DNA of 64,000 nt from Salvator merianae (taxonomy: Eukaryota > Chordata > Lepidosauria > Squamata > Teiidae). Below are positions 1 to 11,800 of the stretch, piece by piece. The stretch covers positions 81,400,879-81,464,878 of the forward strand of contig QVOM02000025.1 of the NCBI GenBank assembly GCA_003586115.2, read 5' to 3'. Under the pieces are notes generated by a model. It worked only from the letters and a program-made list of their open reading frames with translations, was not told the origin of the DNA and did not search any database. The stretch's first letter is position 1. Each line of letters starts with the position of its first letter. The position numbers and the translations under genes were made by a program.

Positions 1-1864
1 GGCTTGTTATACTGTACCACCCTCAAATACTTTCTGTTTCAAAAGAAAACAAGGACCTGCAGTGAGAAAGGACGGATCAGGGGCGGTAGCTGCACATGGT
101 AAAAATAACAGCCCAAAAGCATCTTAGAAATGGTACTGTCTACCCACTAATCCACACTAAAGACAGAAAATACACTTCCAAAATGCATTCTCTGGCCTTT
201 AGAGAGAATCAGAGGTGTCATTTTGGGGCAGATGCAGACTTAGATAAACTCCCTGAGAAGCTAGCTTTCTATGCAAAGAGATTCCCATCCCCATCTCCAT
301 AATAAAAAAAAAAGGAGAACTAGACAAGATCAGATCAAACCTTTCAAAGGAATGGGAGCTTCTCTATACACCTAGGAATAATAACAGCACAGCCAATCAG
401 ATGATACCCAATTTTAGAGATGTTTGGAAAAACTACAAATCATGGACCAACTTGATATGCAAGTAGAGAGGTGCAAAGTCTCCTTAAGATCACAACAGCT
501 TTGCAGATCGTTTTAAAAGAACAGAAACCATCGGCAGTGGTTTTAGTTCACTGTAAGATGCTGAGAAATATTGCCAAACAGTAAGGCAAAGTCCATTGTT
601 GAAAGCTCAGGAAAATCTACTGGTTTGCTGAACAAGTTGGTCTATTTTCTTTACTGCATAGAAAATAATAGGAAATGTATACAGAGCCTCCAATAAGATA
701 TGTTACCATGGATCAGAAATCCTTTCATTGTAGAAGTTCACCAGACATCACAAATACGTTGTTTTTAATAAGCTTATTTGAAAGTAGTGTTTTAATAGTA
801 TTTGTGTTTTTAATTATGTGATATTTTTGTGAGCTGCTCAGAAAAACTATTGCCATGAAATGACCACAAAAATCTAGTAATAAAATTAGCTTAATTCCTC
901 GTAAAAAAATAAAAATTAAAAAATCCTGAAAAAAATAAAAAATCTATAAGCAAAAAGCCTATTTGCCAAGGTGCAGGAATAAAAAAATAGTAAACGAGTG
1001 TGGTGTGGACTGGAAATCCTCTTGTATCTTGCTTGCTACTGTTGAAGGAACCTTGTTTAACTACTAGAAATAAAACCAACTTTTGAATTTAACTAGTCAA
1101 GAGCAACCTTAGGCAACACTAACCTCCAATCCCTAAACTGAGGCTCCAAATCATTCTCACTGGATCAGAAGAAAAACAACAACTGACAACATTACAAATT
1201 AATCTGTATTCTCCATCACTATTCCACTAGAGGTAAAATGCCTTTCCATTGCTGCTTTTCTCAATTCACATACCTATCAAAATAAAAGCATGCTAAAGTC
1301 TGTCAAAATCCTACATCATCTATACCACCCAGATCGATTTTCTTAATCTACTGTAAAAATCTGGCAATATAAGGGTGACTTAGAATATGGTACTGGCTTT
1401 AAACTTGTATTTTATACGTTGGCTGTATTGCCTTTTAAGTGCTTTCGATAGGATCGTTTGACTAATGAACCAGTCAGGAATGCAGATCATTATATAACAT
1501 TCCTGCAAGACACAGCAGTCATTATAACACTGCATGAAGTAATATATGTGCTACCATATTATTTTCTGTTTTCTGCAATGGCTTAATTTCATAAACTACT
1601 GAATCTTTTTTTTTAAAAAAAAATCTGGCATACTGCTCAGCAGCTAAATAGAGACTCTTCCTAACCAGGGTCTTGATAAAGCCCAAGTTATGTCACAAAG
1701 AAGAGACATTCTTTGTGTTGGGGTTCCTTTTGATCTACTTACACATACCCATCCTAAATTCTCCCTTTTCTAAAAAAGATTTCTGCTGGCAAATTAAACC
1801 CCTATATATTCATGGCTTGGAACTACATCATCAGAGAGATGTTACAAACCCAGCACAAACAGTA

Positions 1865-2085
1865 GCAAAAAATGGAACCGGGAGCACTCTAGGCAGGAGA
1901 GTGAGGACCGACAAGGGGAAGGATTTTTTCTCCCAGAAGGTTATCTGTCTGTGGAATTTACTGTAGTGAGAGCAGCCAGCCTGGACAGCTTTAAGAAAGG
2001 GTTGGACAGATTCACGAGGAACAGATATATCAATGGCTACTACAATGGATGCCTAGGGATGATATTTTCACCAGTCCTTGTCTAA
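1865..2085 (+). mobile_element. CR1-type LINE 3' fragment
   Basis: This plus-orientation piece carries the family landmarks also seen at 23735, 29155 and 56860: GTGAGGACCGACAAGGGGAA, a 'TCCCAGAAGGTTATCTGTCTGTGGAATTT'-type block, the 'GGACAGCTTTAAGAAAGGGTTGGACAGATTC' block and 'ATCAATGGCTACTA'. It is diverged and ends before the usual TTCTTATG tail. It abuts a second copy in the opposite orientation. Confidence 0.75.
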
Positions 2086-2133
2086 ACTAACAGTTATTGC
2101 TCAGGTGGAAGGTCATTCCTAGACCTGCTACAG

Positions 2134-2515
2134 GAACATAAGAACATAAGAGGAGCCCTGTTGAATCAGGCCACAGCCCATCAGGTCTAGCATCCTGTCT
2201 TACACAATGGCCCAGCAATTGCTTTTGGGCATTTTCAAGCAGAATAAAAAGGCAAAACATTCACCTGTTCTCAGCATCCATTCTAATAGCCATTGATACA
2301 CCTGAACTCCATGAATCTGTCCAATCCATTCTTAAAGCTATCCAGGGTGACTGCTTTCCACAGTAAATTCCATAGACTGATGACCCTCTGGGTGAAAAAA
2401 TACTTCCCCTAGCTCTCCTACCCATCAGCTTCATAGAGTGTCCCCTGGTCCTAGTGTTGTGCGACAAAGAAAATGAATTTTTCTCTATCCACCTTTTCCA
2501 TACTGTGCAAATTCT
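2134..2515 (-). mobile_element. CR1-type LINE 3' end, inverted
   Basis: The 3' terminus lies at the left: GGAACATAAGAACATAAG is the reverse complement of the (TTCTTATG)n CR1 tail. It is followed by the complement of the GATCCAGCAGGGC...CTAGATGG block and then the whole 3' region up to the 'AAGGTGGATAGAG' complement near 2500. It is non-coding and truncated at its 5' end. Confidence 0.85.
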
Positions 2516-3326
2516 TCAAACAGAGACAGACATTTTTATGTCCTGCATGCAATGATGTGAAGAGCTCCACTGAACAATGTGATCCCTTCCAAAGGTGGGG
2601 GGGGGGGAATCAAATATATTGCTTCCTTGAAAATGTGATATAAATGCTATCTAATAATCGGCCTTTTGCTTCTGAATGCCAGATTGTTCTGCTTCGAAGA
2701 GGCAGCACATAATCCTCAGGTTCCCGGCTCCAGTTCTACATTAAAAGGAAGGTTTCAGAGGGAAATCACTCTAAGTGCGCTGCCTAGGTTAATCAGTCAC
2801 CAGCTAATGGGCTTGCATAACACTGCAGGCATGCTGTTTGTTACTGAGAGAAATCCAAACCCTTAGCTAGGCAAACTGGGACATTTTATTAGAAGGTAAA
2901 TGAAAACACAAAAGCTTTCAGAAGCAGAAGACTTGCTTGTGATGCAGAAGGGCTACCTGAGTCCCTATAAACTACATGGAAAGGGGTTCTCTATACAAGC
3001 AATCTGTGGACACTCGTGTGTTGTGTTCAGATGAAGATCCTACTTGTAATTAACACTAAAGCATTAACTAGCGCTTATTAAGACCTATGGCACAGGGGAT
3101 AGGTGGATGGCAGACACAAAACTCATGAATTCTCTCTTTAGTTTCCCCCTTTACTTGGGGTACAGGCCAAAAATCTGTTTCATCCTAGGATCAAGCTTTG
3201 TTTTGCCTAAACCACCAAGCTGAACTAACCCATGGCTTCAGGTTGTTTTGTGGCTGTCAGTTATTGGATAAAACAAACAGTCCACCTCTAGGCCCAACAC
3301 TAAGCTGGCACCTTTAGGGTTTCAAA

Positions 3327-3412
3327 AACATCATAGAATTTTAGCACTGGAAGAGAACTAAGAGGTCATTAAGTCCACCCCCTTTGGTTAATGCAGGATC
3401 CACTGTTTACCT
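3327..3412 (-). mobile_element. older CR1 3' tail (bird/reptile type)
   Basis: ATCATAGAATTTTAGCACTG followed by a GGAAGAGAACTAAGAGGTCA segment is the reverse complement of the classic CR1 end, whose 3' terminus is ATTCTATG repeats. It is a short 3' fragment, diverged from the younger CR1 group in this window. Confidence 0.65.
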
Positions 3413-4855
3413 GCTCATACGAGGGAGGAGCAAAATAGAACCCCTTGGGCTTTGTGTGCTACCGTACAGCTCAAACAGATTGTAAGAAGTAGCCTTTCTG
3501 CACTGGATGGTATATCAATCCAGCATGACGCCTACTTCACTTTGGACCTCTCTCTTCCATACCCTAATGTGGACTAGAGAGGTTATGCCCCCTGCTAGGC
3601 TGCTCCATCTGCCTTGGATGCAGCATAGAGCAGTCTAGGCAGCTAAACGACTGCCTAGACTGAGATACCAGTAGACCTTCTTTAATAGGACTACCAGTGG
3701 TCCAGGGGCCACTGGAATGGAACAGGGAGACAGGCAGAAGGGCTCGTGCCTCCTTGTTCCGCTTTAAGAGGGGGACCCATTTCAGTTGTGCACCAAATTG
3801 TGCCGCTGAAATCTGTCCCCCTGGGGCTCCAAGGTCAGGAACATTAGTTCCTGGACATCGAAGCCCTCACAGCAGGTTCCAACAGCATGTAGTGACATTG
3901 GGAATGTCCCAGAACGTCATTCTAAGTGCAGACAGCTTTGTTCCAGGATAGCTGGACTGCTTCAGCTGGGAACTGTTCCTGTAGGAACAGTTCCAGCTGG
4001 AGCAATCTAGCTCCCGCAAATCCAGAAATGGCTAAGAACTCTGCTCTATCAACCCAGAGAGCTATCTGTTCTAGCAGCCTCTTCTCACAGTGGTCACTAT
4101 GGTTCTTGATTTTCCAGGATACTTCTCCCAGCATTCCTGGAGGTTGTACACGACCATGGTGATTGGCAGACAATTATAGTTCTACCTTCAATGAGTTTAT
4201 GCACAGTATGGCTTAATGGACTCTGTTAGGGTTTCGGACTGCACTCCAGTGCTAGTACCTTCTATGTGGACTTGTACCTGTGTTGGAACCTGAAGGTGTG
4301 GATTAGGATATAGCTCTCAGTAGCCCTGTCTCGGCCCTCACAACCACGCCAGCTTTGCTACGTGTATGTTTAATAGGGATGCATTAGAACCACTCTAATT
4401 GTGGTCCCACTCTGTAAACCTGAGAGAATTTGGTCATACTTCAAACAACCCTTTATGAGTGACCAGACTCTGTTTTACTGCTACAGTGACAGAATACAGC
4501 CATGTGGGGGCACTCTAGACATATTGAACAAGAGAAAAGTACAAACTCCAAACCCCATGGTTTTCTCAGAGGAAATATGACAACTACTAGCTCTTTTTTT
4601 CGAGGGTGGGGTGGGGGCAGGATGAGTGGAATGGAGATAAAGCCTGGAATATTTCAAGTGGATTTGATAAATATCAACTGCTTCTGTGGTCCAGCATGGG
4701 TCCCAGTTTTCTAATTACCTACCCTTAGCTTTATTGTCTCAAAAGCTTCTTGAGGTTCCTTTGTGCATTTGAGCTTGGGTAAAAATGTGAGAATTATTAC
4801 TTTCAGTCCTCTTTATCTCTAGCTCTGAAGGAAGAGGAGCCGTGTTGATAAAATA

Positions 4856-4955
4856 CAGCGGTGGCTGCTGGCTTTAAGGGCGGGTGTTTGTAACCCGCGG
4901 AAAGCGCACAATTGCTGTTTGCGGGGCCTCTGTACTGTCTAAGCCATCTCACAGG
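4856..4955. mobile_element. truncated hAT-type non-autonomous element
   Basis: It begins CAGCGGTGGCTGCTGGCTTT and continues with GGGCGGGTGTTTG and a GTTTGCGGGGCCTCTGTACT-like stretch. This matches the left arm of the complete elements at 14590-14770 and 31640-31840. The right arm is missing, so no target-site duplication can be read. Confidence 0.6.
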
Positions 4956-5266
4956 TGCTTTTTTTATTGTGTGTAAATGTAGCCTGAGTCTCTGTTACAA
5001 TGCCAGCTTGGGGCACAGGTGATGAGGCCTATTAACAAGCAGCAATCCACAATGTTGTTTGAACTAAGGACTGTACGCATAGGACTGCCACTTTTACCAC
5101 TGAAGGAACCCAGTCATCTGCATCGCCAGAGAAAAAAGCAGTCAAATTGGGGAACATGATCTCCGCATGGGACTCAATTCTACAGCTCCCTTCATTCGAG
5201 AATCGGAGCATGGACACAGAACAAAATGCATGTTTAAGGTAAGGGGCAGTCTATAGTTTATATCAC

Positions 5267-5400
5267 CCTCGGAATTGATGGGGTACAACTCCCACCAATC
5301 CCAATTAGTTAACCAATGGTCAGGGATGGTGGGAACTGCGCTCCAACCACATCTGGCTGGTCACCAGCCCCCCCCCATTTCTGGCTTAAAACCATCTGGC
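5267..5400. repeat. diverged interspersed repeat
   Basis: The text contains a TACAACTCCCACCAATCCC segment and a CAATGGTCAGGGATGGTGGG segment, a pairing common in squamate and other amniote dispersed repeats. Boundaries and family are unclear. Confidence 0.35.
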
Positions 5401-5539
5401 ACTTTTGTTGTACAAGCTCCTTTCAGACTAGTGAATGGTTTCCCAAAACACTGTTGAAGCCTTGGTTCAGCTCCCAGTGGATTTAGCACAGTAGAGCTGT
5501 GAGACAAATCCCGTACAAGCTCCTTCACAGCTCCACTAT

Positions 5540-5709
5540 TGGGAGTCGAAATGCACCGAACTGGTTCAGGTTTATTAGTATTTTGCCCTTTTTAAGGACT
5601 TTCTAAATTGTATTTTTATATATTTTTATTGGTTCGAGGTTTGAATTGAATTGATTCAAACCGCTCTGAATTCAAACAGAACCATTTTCAAGTTCATGCA
5701 CAACTCTAA
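5540..5709. mobile_element. hAT-like relic with GTGCATGAAC-type end
   Basis: The right end reads TTCATGCACAACTCTAAT, resembling the termini of 9499-9802 and 16085-16764. The left end near 5540 has ATGCACCGAACTGG in inverted relation. The interior is palindromic (GGTTTGAATTGAATTGATTC). The element is diverged and no clear duplication flanks it. Confidence 0.45.
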
Positions 5710-5869
5710 TCAGGAGATATTATATATGTGCTGCCAAAGCAAGCAGTAATCAGGATGTATTGTTTCAAACCAAAACCTCCCCGGTATCAAAGTTTTATTT
5801 GCAAATTTGCCCGAGTCCTGAGGCAAACTGCTTCAGACTGGCCAAGTGATCGTAGCAACAGATGTTACT

Positions 5870-5980
5870 AATGCTGCATCCAGACGTCGCTTACTTATTC
5901 CGCTGTATGTGGATATTCCAGAATAAAGCAAGGGTATTCCGGAATACCAAATACAGCAGAATAAGTAAGTGACCCAGGAT
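5870..5980. repeat. inverted repeat, MITE-like
   Basis: An arm with GTCGCTTACTTATTCCGCTG is matched in inverted orientation by CAGCAGAATAAGTAAGTGAC, with TGGATATTCCAGAATAAAGC and GGTATTCCGGAATACC between them. A diverged partial relative lies at 35033-35110. The autonomous partner is unknown. Confidence 0.6.
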
Positions 5981-6888
5981 ACAACCTAAGAGACACAGTC
6001 TTATCAGCCTATAAAAAGATCTTTCATGTAAAGACATCCTAAAAAATAATGTACTCTTTTATTCCTTCATTTCTTTCCCTAAAAAATAGGGCCCATATTT
6101 TGAATTTTCCCACCCTTATCTGAGGAAGCACAGAAAAGGGCAAAAACAGTCAGCATTAATGCTGTTCAGTACCTTCTGCAAAATATAAATCAAAATTTTA
6201 GGTTTCACTGCCAGTTGAAGTAGCAAAGTCGACATCACTGGGGTTTTTTTCAGTAAAAACGTAGGCTTGCTAATCTGCTACCCTAAAAGCACTGTGGCAA
6301 ATTAAAAAGTAATACCTAATGTGGCGTAAGCTTTCATGAATGGGAGCTAACTTTAATCGGGAGCCTAAAATGTCATTCCAAGTACACAAATATAGCTATC
6401 AAGCTCACAGAAAAATGGTTAAGCTACTCCATCCTTTGCATTTTATGGCACTGCAAATAACCATCTTTAATCCTCTAAATTATTCTCTGTACTTGTCATA
6501 TTCAGGCTCATTGAAGAAACCCAAAAAAATATTTAGGAAAATAACCTACATTTGTGGGGTTAGAAGCAGAGAGGGGCGTCAGAAATTGTGAAATAAGCCT
6601 TGCCAAAAACTACAGAATGCTGACTGATTATTGCAGAGCAAGACATGGAAAATTAGATGGGAGGTGGAACTAATTCAAGTAGCCAGAAAAAGCAAGACTT
6701 AAATGCCTTGCTGTAGGTATCACAAGAGATATTATGAATGTGACAGAAGTGGACTCTGTACCATGAAGGTTTACAGCCCCCAAAAAACATTCTCAGGTGT
6801 CTCTTGACTGTTGTTTTATCAAACGAAGCATAGCCAATGTTCAGAGCAATTAGGACATCAGAAAAATGGAACAGAAGGATCTCTTTAG

Positions 6889-6965
6889 CAGGGTGATTCC
6901 ATACTGGCCAGTATCCCAGACCAGAAAATGTACTAGGAGCCTCCCTTTTGCACACTGGGTGACCT
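6889..6965. mobile_element. half of a hairpin element
   Basis: AGGGTGATTCCATACTGGCC, then TCCCAGACCAGAAAATGTAC and TAGGAGCCTCCCTTT match one arm of the complete palindromic element at 48310-48532. The second arm is absent. Confidence 0.5.
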
Positions 6966-7257
6966 CCCTGTGGACTGCTATATCGACAAGTACAGAATCG
7001 CCTGCAGATAGCTACAGTTGGCAAAAGCGTAACTACAGGGAGTTCCTTCGACAAGGATTTTGTGGATAACTGATGCTTCGAACCTGAGCAGTTGCTAACA
7101 GACAAACACATTCAGGACGCTAATTCAGTCTCTGCTCTGAAACTGACTAAGCCCAAATGAACCAACAACATCAGAATGGAAGAGGTAACTGGCATTCGTA
7201 GTTCTACGCTCTGCTTCCTGTTTGTCATCTAGTCTTGCTGCAAGTAAACTGAAGCCT

Positions 7258-8650
7258 TTTATTGGCAACGGTGTTGATTACACTCTTGGGATATACAAGA
7301 TTGAGTCTGCAAGTCATTCCCATAGCTGTAACTCCCTGGAGAATTCAAGATGAAAAATGTCCTTAAGAAAACAGCTGAATGTACACACAGCATCTAACTC
7401 TTTCCAGTATCTTGAGACCTGTAGCAAGTCAGTCCGTCTGAGGTCCATTCTGTATACCTGGTGATCTCAGTAGCTGTTTGTGCCTTGTCTGGGCTGCTGT
7501 GGACCCTGTATATACTGGAGGCCTCTAAACACCTCTTAGGAGCAGAGGGACAGGCTGCTAAAGTTCTCACTTCCTCTGAGACCAACACTGAGCCACTATT
7601 TTAAGGGGCAGAGAATGCTATCCTTGCATACTCGGTTGCATCTTTAAAAGATCCACCTGTGCTTCCAAATCTCACTGCTAGAGAGGACAGACAGTTCGAT
7701 GCCCGTTATCTTTTCTATTTCCTTTCCACAGCTTTCAATGGCAAAGGCTTGACTGTGCATGTGAGGGACGGATATGCTGCACCAATGAAAGAAAGCTGAA
7801 TTTTTCCAAAAGACGCCATAATGCAACAGTAGCACGTATCCAATGCGACTATCACATGGTTGCTTTGGCTAGCAGAGACATAGAATTGCCAAGGCAGCAC
7901 TGTGAACTCTATACTCACTCTCCCAAATATTCGACTTTGGCACTAAAAAAAAAAAAAAAAAATCCCTTGGGAGTCTTGAATACTTATGATCTGCAGGAAC
8001 AAATATAATTAATGGAGTGGGCCACAGGGTTGTGAGATATTTCTTGTGTTTCTGTTGCCATTTGGGATTTGCCTCCCGCCCCTTCCTTTGCCGGCAAAGC
8101 AAATTTGGAGGCCTTCCTAATTTGCCTTAGGGGCACCAAGCATGCGATCTTATGGCTTGAAACTAATCCCCGGTCACAGTTTAGATCCACAGCAACAAGA
8201 CACCTAGCACTGGAGCATCACCGCTTGGGGTTTTACAAAGTAAGCACAGAGTGTTAAAGCATCGCTGGGAAAGAGAATGAAAATGTGGACGTTATCGGGC
8301 TTCGCTTCAACAACAGAAATCCACCACTACTGCCAAGTCGGTTCAGCACATTCCTGGATGGGCCAGGCTTAGTCTCTGCTTTCGACCTGCTCTCTCGGTC
8401 CTCTGAGCAAGCCGGTCAGCTTTACAAAATATTATTTAGGTACCCTTTGTATAAAAAAATAAAATCAACGTCATATCCCCTCCCAGTCCTCTCTCTTTTA
8501 TCTTAGGAAAATAAAAAACTTAATCTGGGTTGGAAAAGGCAGGGGGAAGCTCAGTTTCCAGTCTGGTAATGGGAAGAAGCAAATACAGACATGCAGCGGA
8601 AGACAGCACACCGGAGCAGAAGCCCACAGAGCTCAACCTGGGATAACCGC
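7258..8650 (-). other. SEPTIN11: putative SEPTIN11 3' UTR for the read-through form
   Basis: This non-coding stretch follows the TAA stop. Reading down from the stop on the minus strand, the first canonical AATAAA is the complement of 7258-7263. No GT-rich downstream element is obvious, so cleavage there is uncertain; further AATAAA complements occur lower (for example near 5794). The stretch includes a poly-T/poly-A run near 7946 but no recognised transposon. The end of the UTR is inferred, not seen. Confidence 0.3.
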
Positions 8651-8842
8651 TTACTTTTTCTTGTCTTTGTCTTTCTTGGTTTGTTGAGAACCCGCCTGTT
8701 GGCCCTGGGACTGTAATAGCTGGGCTGCTGCCTTCTTCTTCTGGAAATTGCTCAGCTCTTCCTCAAGTTCCTTCTTCTTGTCCTCTACCTTTTTCTTCTC
8801 CTCTGCGTGAGTCCTCTTTAGGTGGTCGAACTTCTCATGGAG
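8651..8842 (-). CDS. SEPTIN11: SEPTIN11 last coding exon: coiled coil and C-terminal tail
   Basis: These 192 nt encode residues 354-416 and a TAA stop (8651-8653). It begins [20 protein letters not shown] and ends in the hydrophilic tail [16 protein letters not shown]. The acceptor is TTTTATCTGACCAG. The last codons read AAG AAA AAG TAA GC, so the stop overlaps a good donor-like A|GTAAGC. Known of septins in this group: C-terminal variants arise by splicing at about this point to a further 3' exon, so this exon may be used either as terminal or as internal. No downstream exon could be identified here. Confidence 0.94.
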   Translation of the reverse strand, partial: LHEKFDHLKRTHAEEKKKVEDKKKELEEELSNFQKKKAAAQLLQSQGQQAGSQQTKKDKDKKK

Positions 8843-11800
8843 CTGGTCAGATAAAAGATGGTTGGGAGACGGCGTTCACACGGAGAGAAAGAGAACATAA
8901 GAACATTAGGGGAGCCCTGCTGGATCAGGCCACAGCCCATCTAGTCTAGCATCCTGTCTCACACAGTGGCCCACCAATTGCTTCTGGGCATCTCAAGCAG
9001 AAAACAAAGGCAAAACCCTCACCTGCTCTCGACTTCTTGCAAATGGCCTTTAGAGGCATCCTGTCTGTCTCTCCATCCTGGAGATAATATCTAGGCATAC
9101 ATTCTAGTAGCCACCAATGCACTTATCCTCCATGAATTAAGAGGAGCCCTGCTGGATCAGGCGACAACCCATCTAGTCCAGCATCCCACAGTAGCCCACC
9201 AATTGCTTCTGGGCATCTCAAGCAGAAAACAAAGGCAAAACCTTCACCTGCTCTCAACTCCCTACAAAGAGCCTTTAGAAAGAATTGCTCGCTTATGAAA
9301 GTCAATACTGTGTCCTCTCGCAAGATACTGGTGGATTACAATTCCCACCATTCTTAACCGTTAGTGAGAACTGAGAGTACAGTCCCGTTCGGCTAGCCCT
9401 AAAGTTCATGCTGAAAATTCTTCAGCAAAACTGCTTTAGGACCAAGGGGAACCAATGTGGCACAAGTGCTGAAAAGGGAAGGAGACTCGGGTCTTAAACA
9501 GAGATGTGCAAAATTACATTCACCTTTGCAAATTCGATCAAATATTTCGCATTCATGGATATTCGCACTGAATCTAAAATGCGATTTTTCAAATTTCCAG
9601 AATTTGATCGAAACAAACCAGTCGACCCTTTTCGCTGTGGTTTTCCCCACGAAAAGAGCATTTTCAATGGGAAAAACATCTTGAAAACCGCAAAAATGAG
9701 TGCAAAAAAGTTTTTGCTGTTACGATTTGCCAATGAAGCAAAATTCAACTTTTTGCTTTGACAGCGAAATGAAAATGTGAATTTAGTTCCTACACATCCC
9801 TAGTCTTAAACTAGAGATTCTGTGGCCTACGGCCAATACCTAAACCAGGGAAGGGAATACAGAGAAATAGGTATTTGGAACAGGAGCTCTTTTGACTGGG
9901 AAGCTGTTTTAAAACTTGAGGATTGGCCAGGTTTAGCATAAATACTAGATTTCTATTCTTGATTAATTGATTGATGAGCAAATTAAATTACAGCTTAAGC
10001 TATGTTCCAGCTACATGAAATCACCCCATCCGTGATTCATAGGGCAGACTATGAATGGCTCTGAGCTGGACCCAAGAGTTTTCACCAAAGAAGCCCAAAT
10101 AATCTCATGTAATTTCAGTTCTTACCTCGCATTCACAATCAATGGATTTGGACCATCTAGGACCACTGATTCTGACCACTGGAAGGCGTGGGTGGAATCA
10201 GCACTGTCTACATAACAGCGATGGTCCAGATTAGACCATGCTGCAGCCACAGAGCTCACATGAGCCTCAGAGGCCAGGCTTCGAGAGGGTGAAGGCTAGG
10301 AACAAATGTGAAGGCTTGGATCCTCTGGGGGATGATTTCAGCAGTGCATTATGGTGTGCCACTGAAACGCATCCCCCAGTGGTCCCAAACACAGGCAGTG
10401 TTCTTTCTGCACATCTCCCATATTTGGGATCAGGCCCTCTGGTACGCTGGTGGACACGATTAATCATGTCTACCAGTGATACTGATTAAAGCCTCCCTAA
10501 TCAGGATCGCACTCTATCGAAAGCAGACAGACCAGACCTTTGGGGGCCGGGGGGGGGAGTGGCTTCATAGATTTGCATTAACATGCAATTCTATGCAGTC
10601 CAGATGCTTATTACGCAGCCCCTTAATTTGGATTAAGGGTCTGTGCAGAAAGGGCATAAGTGTCAAGAACAACAAAGAAACTGACATTAAATGCAATATT
10701 TATTTTTGAAATACACAGATGATCCCCACTAATAAACCCAAACTAAACGCTTTAATCCTTTCTCATTCCCAGGACTCACTTACATCTTTTTCCGCTTCTT
10801 TCAGCTCGGCTTCTTTCTCTTTTACCCGCATGACAAACATCTGCCTCATCTCCTCCTCTTTCTTTTGGAGCTCGCCCAGAAATTCATTCCTCTTGGCTTC
10901 ATAGGTCTCTTGCAGACTTGTTATCAAAGCAGACCCCCCCAGTAAAAAAAAGATAAAATAAATAAAATAAATCAAGATGAGAAAGACAAGCAGCTCTTGT
11001 TAATATTCACAGCGAATTATGGGAACAAATATCAACAGTTTGTGCTGAGTCAAACAGAGGCTGCATTCAGACGCAATTCTAAAACATGGTTTAGGGGTTG
11101 TGAATGAGTCCTGCCCTCTGCACTTTCCCCTTTGCTGTCACAGCAAACAGATAAGAAACACTCAGTTCCATTCTTAATTAACCAGAGCGTGTTGATTTTA
11201 TGATTTCACTTTTTCAGATATACCACAATTAAAACTAAGCACAGTTCCTGGCTCAGTCAAAATAAAATAGTGGTTTGCTGGAAACAGAATATGAAGTCTT
11301 CTACTAGGAGAAGAAGGGACATGGAAGCAGATTCACATATACTGTGAGCCTACATACCATGTGGAATTTGCTTCCTCCAAATCAGTATACAGTGCAAACA
11401 CTGCGTTAGGCAAGAAATTGCCTTCTTTGGAAAACTGGATGCTACAAGAACCATGGAAGTCCAGTTTTCAAATGTAAGTCCATGGCACCACAGAAGAGAA
11501 GTCTAGAGCCTCTCTGTGCATACCTTGCCTGATCTGGCATAGTGAGTCAGGAACAGAGCAATCTGTCCCAAGGCTGCACCAACTCTGAAGACCAGGAATG
11601 ACAGGTTCTGGCTTTGGAGACCCTGGAGAACCACTTTGGCAGTGTGCTTTGGTGCTCCACCAAAATGGGTCCCTGGAAGTCCCACCTCCATATTCTGCAC
11701 TAGACCCAGCTAGTCCACCAGTAGACCTTGGTATCAAGGTCCACCTGTGATTCAGACCAAGAGCCCCTTGGTTTGGATCATGGCCCATCCTTTGTGGATG

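Larger units (their letters stand above)
1..7257. other. 3' flank or distal 3' UTR of SEPTIN11; no gene seen
   Basis: No exon-like sequence is recognised on either strand. The region holds a head-to-head pair of CR1 tails (1865-2515), an older CR1 tail (3327-3412), a truncated hAT-like piece (4856-4955), hAT/hairpin relics (5540-5709, 5870-5980, 6889-6965) and AT-rich unique sequence. A distal alternative last exon of SEPTIN11 could lie here but was not found. Confidence 0.6.
8843..10783 (-). other. SEPTIN11: intron 8 (1.9 kb)
   Basis: The shortest-but-one intron seen. It holds two tandem CR1 tails, the hAT MITE at 9499-9802 and a hairpin element; about two thirds is repeat. No further exon-like sequence was seen. 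Confidence 0.85.

Noticed and set aside
2598..2609. G-run and other homopolymers as possible G-quadruplex signals
   Set aside because: Single runs only, with no four-run pattern, so ordinary low-complexity sequence.
3060..3085. Candidate distal SEPTIN11 exon giving a short N-A-S ending after an AG
   Set aside because: The minus-strand AG at this place lacks a pyrimidine tract and the match rests on two residues; chance is the better explanation.
3963..3999. Short perfect-looking hairpin resembling a terminator
   Set aside because: The genome is eukaryotic; the 18-bp arms are more likely the centre of a decayed palindromic transposon.
6653..7111. 152-residue minus-strand open frame below the SEPTIN11 stop
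   Set aside because: No recognisable protein family; it runs through a hairpin-element fragment at 6889-6965 and lacks exon signals.
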